From Bacteroidota bacterium (GTDB taxonomy: Bacteria; Bacteroidota; Bacteroidia; B-17B0; B-17BO): 8,279 bases of DNA. Numbering within the stretch: the first letter of the stretch is position 1; each line of letters begins with the position of its first letter. This document shows, one piece after another, positions 7,518 through 8,279 of the stretch. The DNA is taken from contig JANXRU010000068.1 in assembly GCA_025356715.1 (NCBI GenBank), forward strand, positions 1-8,279, in the 5' to 3' direction. The translations under genes and the position numbers were made by a program. The notes under the pieces were generated by a model. It ran no database searches and was not told the origin of the DNA. It worked only from the letters and a program-made list of their open reading frames with translations.

Positions 7518-7549
7518 AAAACAAAACCCTCTGTAAAGCAAAGGGTTTT
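7518..7549 (-). terminator. Hairpin terminator between tRNA-Arg and tRNA-Met
   Basis: An 8-bp inverted repeat pairs AAAACCCT (7523-7530) with AGGGTTTT (7542-7549) around an 11-nt loop. On the minus strand the second arm runs into TTTTGTTTTT, a good U-tract, just 5 nt past the tRNA-Arg 3' end. It would end or attenuate transcription before tRNA-Met. Confidence 0.65.
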
Positions 7550-7554
7550 ATTTG

Positions 7555-7628
7555 TGATCGTGTAGGGATTCGAACCCCAAACCTTCTCATCCGTAGTGAG
7601 ATGCTCTATCCAGTTGAGCTACACAACC
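7555..7628 (-). tRNA. tRNA-Arg (anticodon ACG)
   Basis: A 74-nt cloverleaf reads on the minus strand from GGTTGTG to CACGATCA. The acceptor stem pairs fully with two G-U wobbles (G2-U71, U4-G69). The D-arm is GCTC/GAGC. The anticodon arm TCTCA-CTACGGA-TGAGA carries ACG. The T-arm is TGGGG-TTCGAAT-CCCTA, and the discriminator is A. CCA is not encoded. It decodes CGN codons, with A34 normally deaminated to inosine by TadA in bacteria. It is the promoter-proximal gene of the tRNA pair. Confidence 0.95.
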
Positions 7629-7648
7629 AATCCAAAAAAATTGGAGCG

Positions 7649-7678
7649 CAAATATACTTATTTTACTTAACTTGCAAA
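7649..7678 (-). promoter_or_regulatory. Bacteroidota consensus promoter for the tRNA pair
   Basis: On the minus strand TTTG (7678-7675) is followed after 18 nt by TATATTTG (7656-7649), an exact match to the Bacteroidota housekeeping consensus TTTG...TAnnTTTG. Transcription should start around 7640-7643, about 12-15 nt before the tRNA-Arg 5' end. It is the strongest promoter match in the window, as expected for a stable-RNA unit. It lies wholly within the 69-nt gap to the divergent dapD gene. Confidence 0.75.
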
Positions 7679-7697
7679 ACATTTTTTAATCATTTTT

Positions 7698-8279
7698 ATG
7701 CAAACATTGATCGAATCTATCTGGGAAAACAGAGCTTTACTAAAAGAACCTAAAAATCAAGAAGCTATCAAGTCTATTATTGAACAATTAGATAAAGGCC
7801 AAATGCGTGTTGCAGAGCCAAAAGCTGATGGATCGTGGCAAGTAAATGATTGGATTAAAAAAGCGGTTATCCTATATTTTCCTATCCAACAAATGGAAAC
7901 CATGGAATTAAAACCCTTCGAGTTTCATGATAAGATGCAATTAAAAACCAATTATGCGCAAGCTGAAGTGAGAGTAGTACCTGGCGCTATTGGGCGTTAT
8001 GGTGCCTTTATTGCGAAAGGTGTAATAATGATGCCAAGTTTTGTAAACATAGGTGCTTTTGTAGATGAAGGAACCATGGTGGATACATGGGCAACAGTGG
8101 GTAGTTGTGCGCAAATAGGTAAGCACGTTCATTTGAGCGGAGGCGTTGGTATTGGTGGCGTTTTAGAGCCTGTACAGGCAGCTCCTGTTATTATTGAAGA
8201 CGGAGCTTTTATTGGATCTCGTTGTATAGTAGTCGAGGGCGTTAGAATAGGCAAAGAGGCTGTGCTAGGCGCCAACGTT
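7698..8279 (+). CDS. dapD: 2,3,4,5-tetrahydropyridine-2,6-dicarboxylate N-succinyltransferase, 5' part
   Basis: An open frame of 194 codons runs off the window end; the family is about 270 residues, so roughly 75 C-terminal residues are missing. The enzyme transfers succinyl from succinyl-CoA to tetrahydrodipicolinate in the succinylase branch of diaminopimelate/lysine synthesis in the cytoplasm. Residues 1 to about 95 form the helical N-terminal domain ([13 protein letters not shown] at 50-62). From about 100 a left-handed beta-helix hexapeptide region follows, with the diagnostic [20 protein letters not shown] at 122-141, [13 protein letters not shown] at 146-158, and [11 protein letters not shown] at 165-175. 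The family hallmarks present are intact. The start is ATG at 7698, with the normal N-terminus and no Shine-Dalgarno site. It is divergent from the tRNA genes. No clear promoter was found in the short gap. Confidence 0.95.
   Translation, partial: MQTLIESIWENRALLKEPKNQEAIKSIIEQLDKGQMRVAEPKADGSWQVNDWIKKAVILYFPIQQMETMELKPFEFHDKMQLKTNYAQAEVRVVPGAIGRYGAFIAKGVIMMPSFVNIGAFVDEGTMVDTWATVGSCAQIGKHVHLSGGVGIGGVLEPVQAAPVIIEDGAFIGSRCIVVEGVRIGKEAVLGANV

Noticed and set aside
7941..8132. Minus-strand ORF of 63 codons
   Set aside because: It is antisense to the most conserved part of dapD, whose own reading frame is certain.
4720..8279. A functional cluster linking cyanophycin (Asp-Arg polymer), tRNA-Arg and the aspartate-family gene dapD
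   Set aside because: The genes are on opposite strands with separate promoters and terminators. The shared amino-acid theme is most simply coincidence.

Overview
The window looks like a chromosomal segment of a Bacteroidota bacterium, probably a flavobacterium-like marine or soil lineage. The sequence is AT-rich. Genes start without Shine-Dalgarno sites, behind A/T-rich leaders. One promoter matches the Bacteroidota consensus (TTTG, then TAnnTTTG) exactly. A large secreted protein ends in the type B C-terminal sorting domain of the type IX secretion system (T9SS), which is restricted to this phylum. No insertion sequence, phage gene or CRISPR array was seen.

Layout: (1) 1-99, the last 32 codons of a short-chain dehydrogenase, probably a 3-hydroxybutyrate-dehydrogenase-like enzyme, followed by an intrinsic terminator. 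(2) 190-684, minus strand, a complete YfcE/MJ0936-type metallophosphoesterase. (3) 957-4484, minus strand, a 1175-residue secreted repeat protein. It has a signal peptide, a roughly 315-residue N-terminal region I do not recognise, seven Ig-like units each with a Cys pair 53-55 residues apart, two PKD-like units and a T9SS type B sorting domain. A 12-bp hairpin terminator follows it. (4) 4720-7335, plus strand and divergent from the repeat protein, a full-length cyanophycin synthetase (CphA1 type) with N-domain, ATP-grasp and Mur-ligase-like domains. A 16-bp hairpin ends it. (5) 7421-7628, minus strand, two tRNA genes, tRNA-Arg(ACG) then tRNA-Met(CAT), with a hairpin terminator between them and a strong consensus promoter upstream. 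(6) 7698 to the window end, plus strand, the first 194 codons of dapD (lysine/diaminopimelate pathway), divergent from the tRNAs.

The genes do not form one operon: nearly every neighbour is divergent or convergent, and each unit has its own hairpin. The most notable gene is cphA. It predicts that the organism makes the Asp-Arg storage polymer cyanophycin, and its N-domain keeps an HxxEH motif at residues 79-83, matching the cryptic primer-making protease site described in CphA1. No cyanophycinase or isoaspartyl dipeptidase gene is adjacent. I found no convincing wholly new system. The best leads are the N-domain of CphA, the unrecognised N-terminal domain of the secreted repeat protein, and the tRNA pair with an internal terminator.
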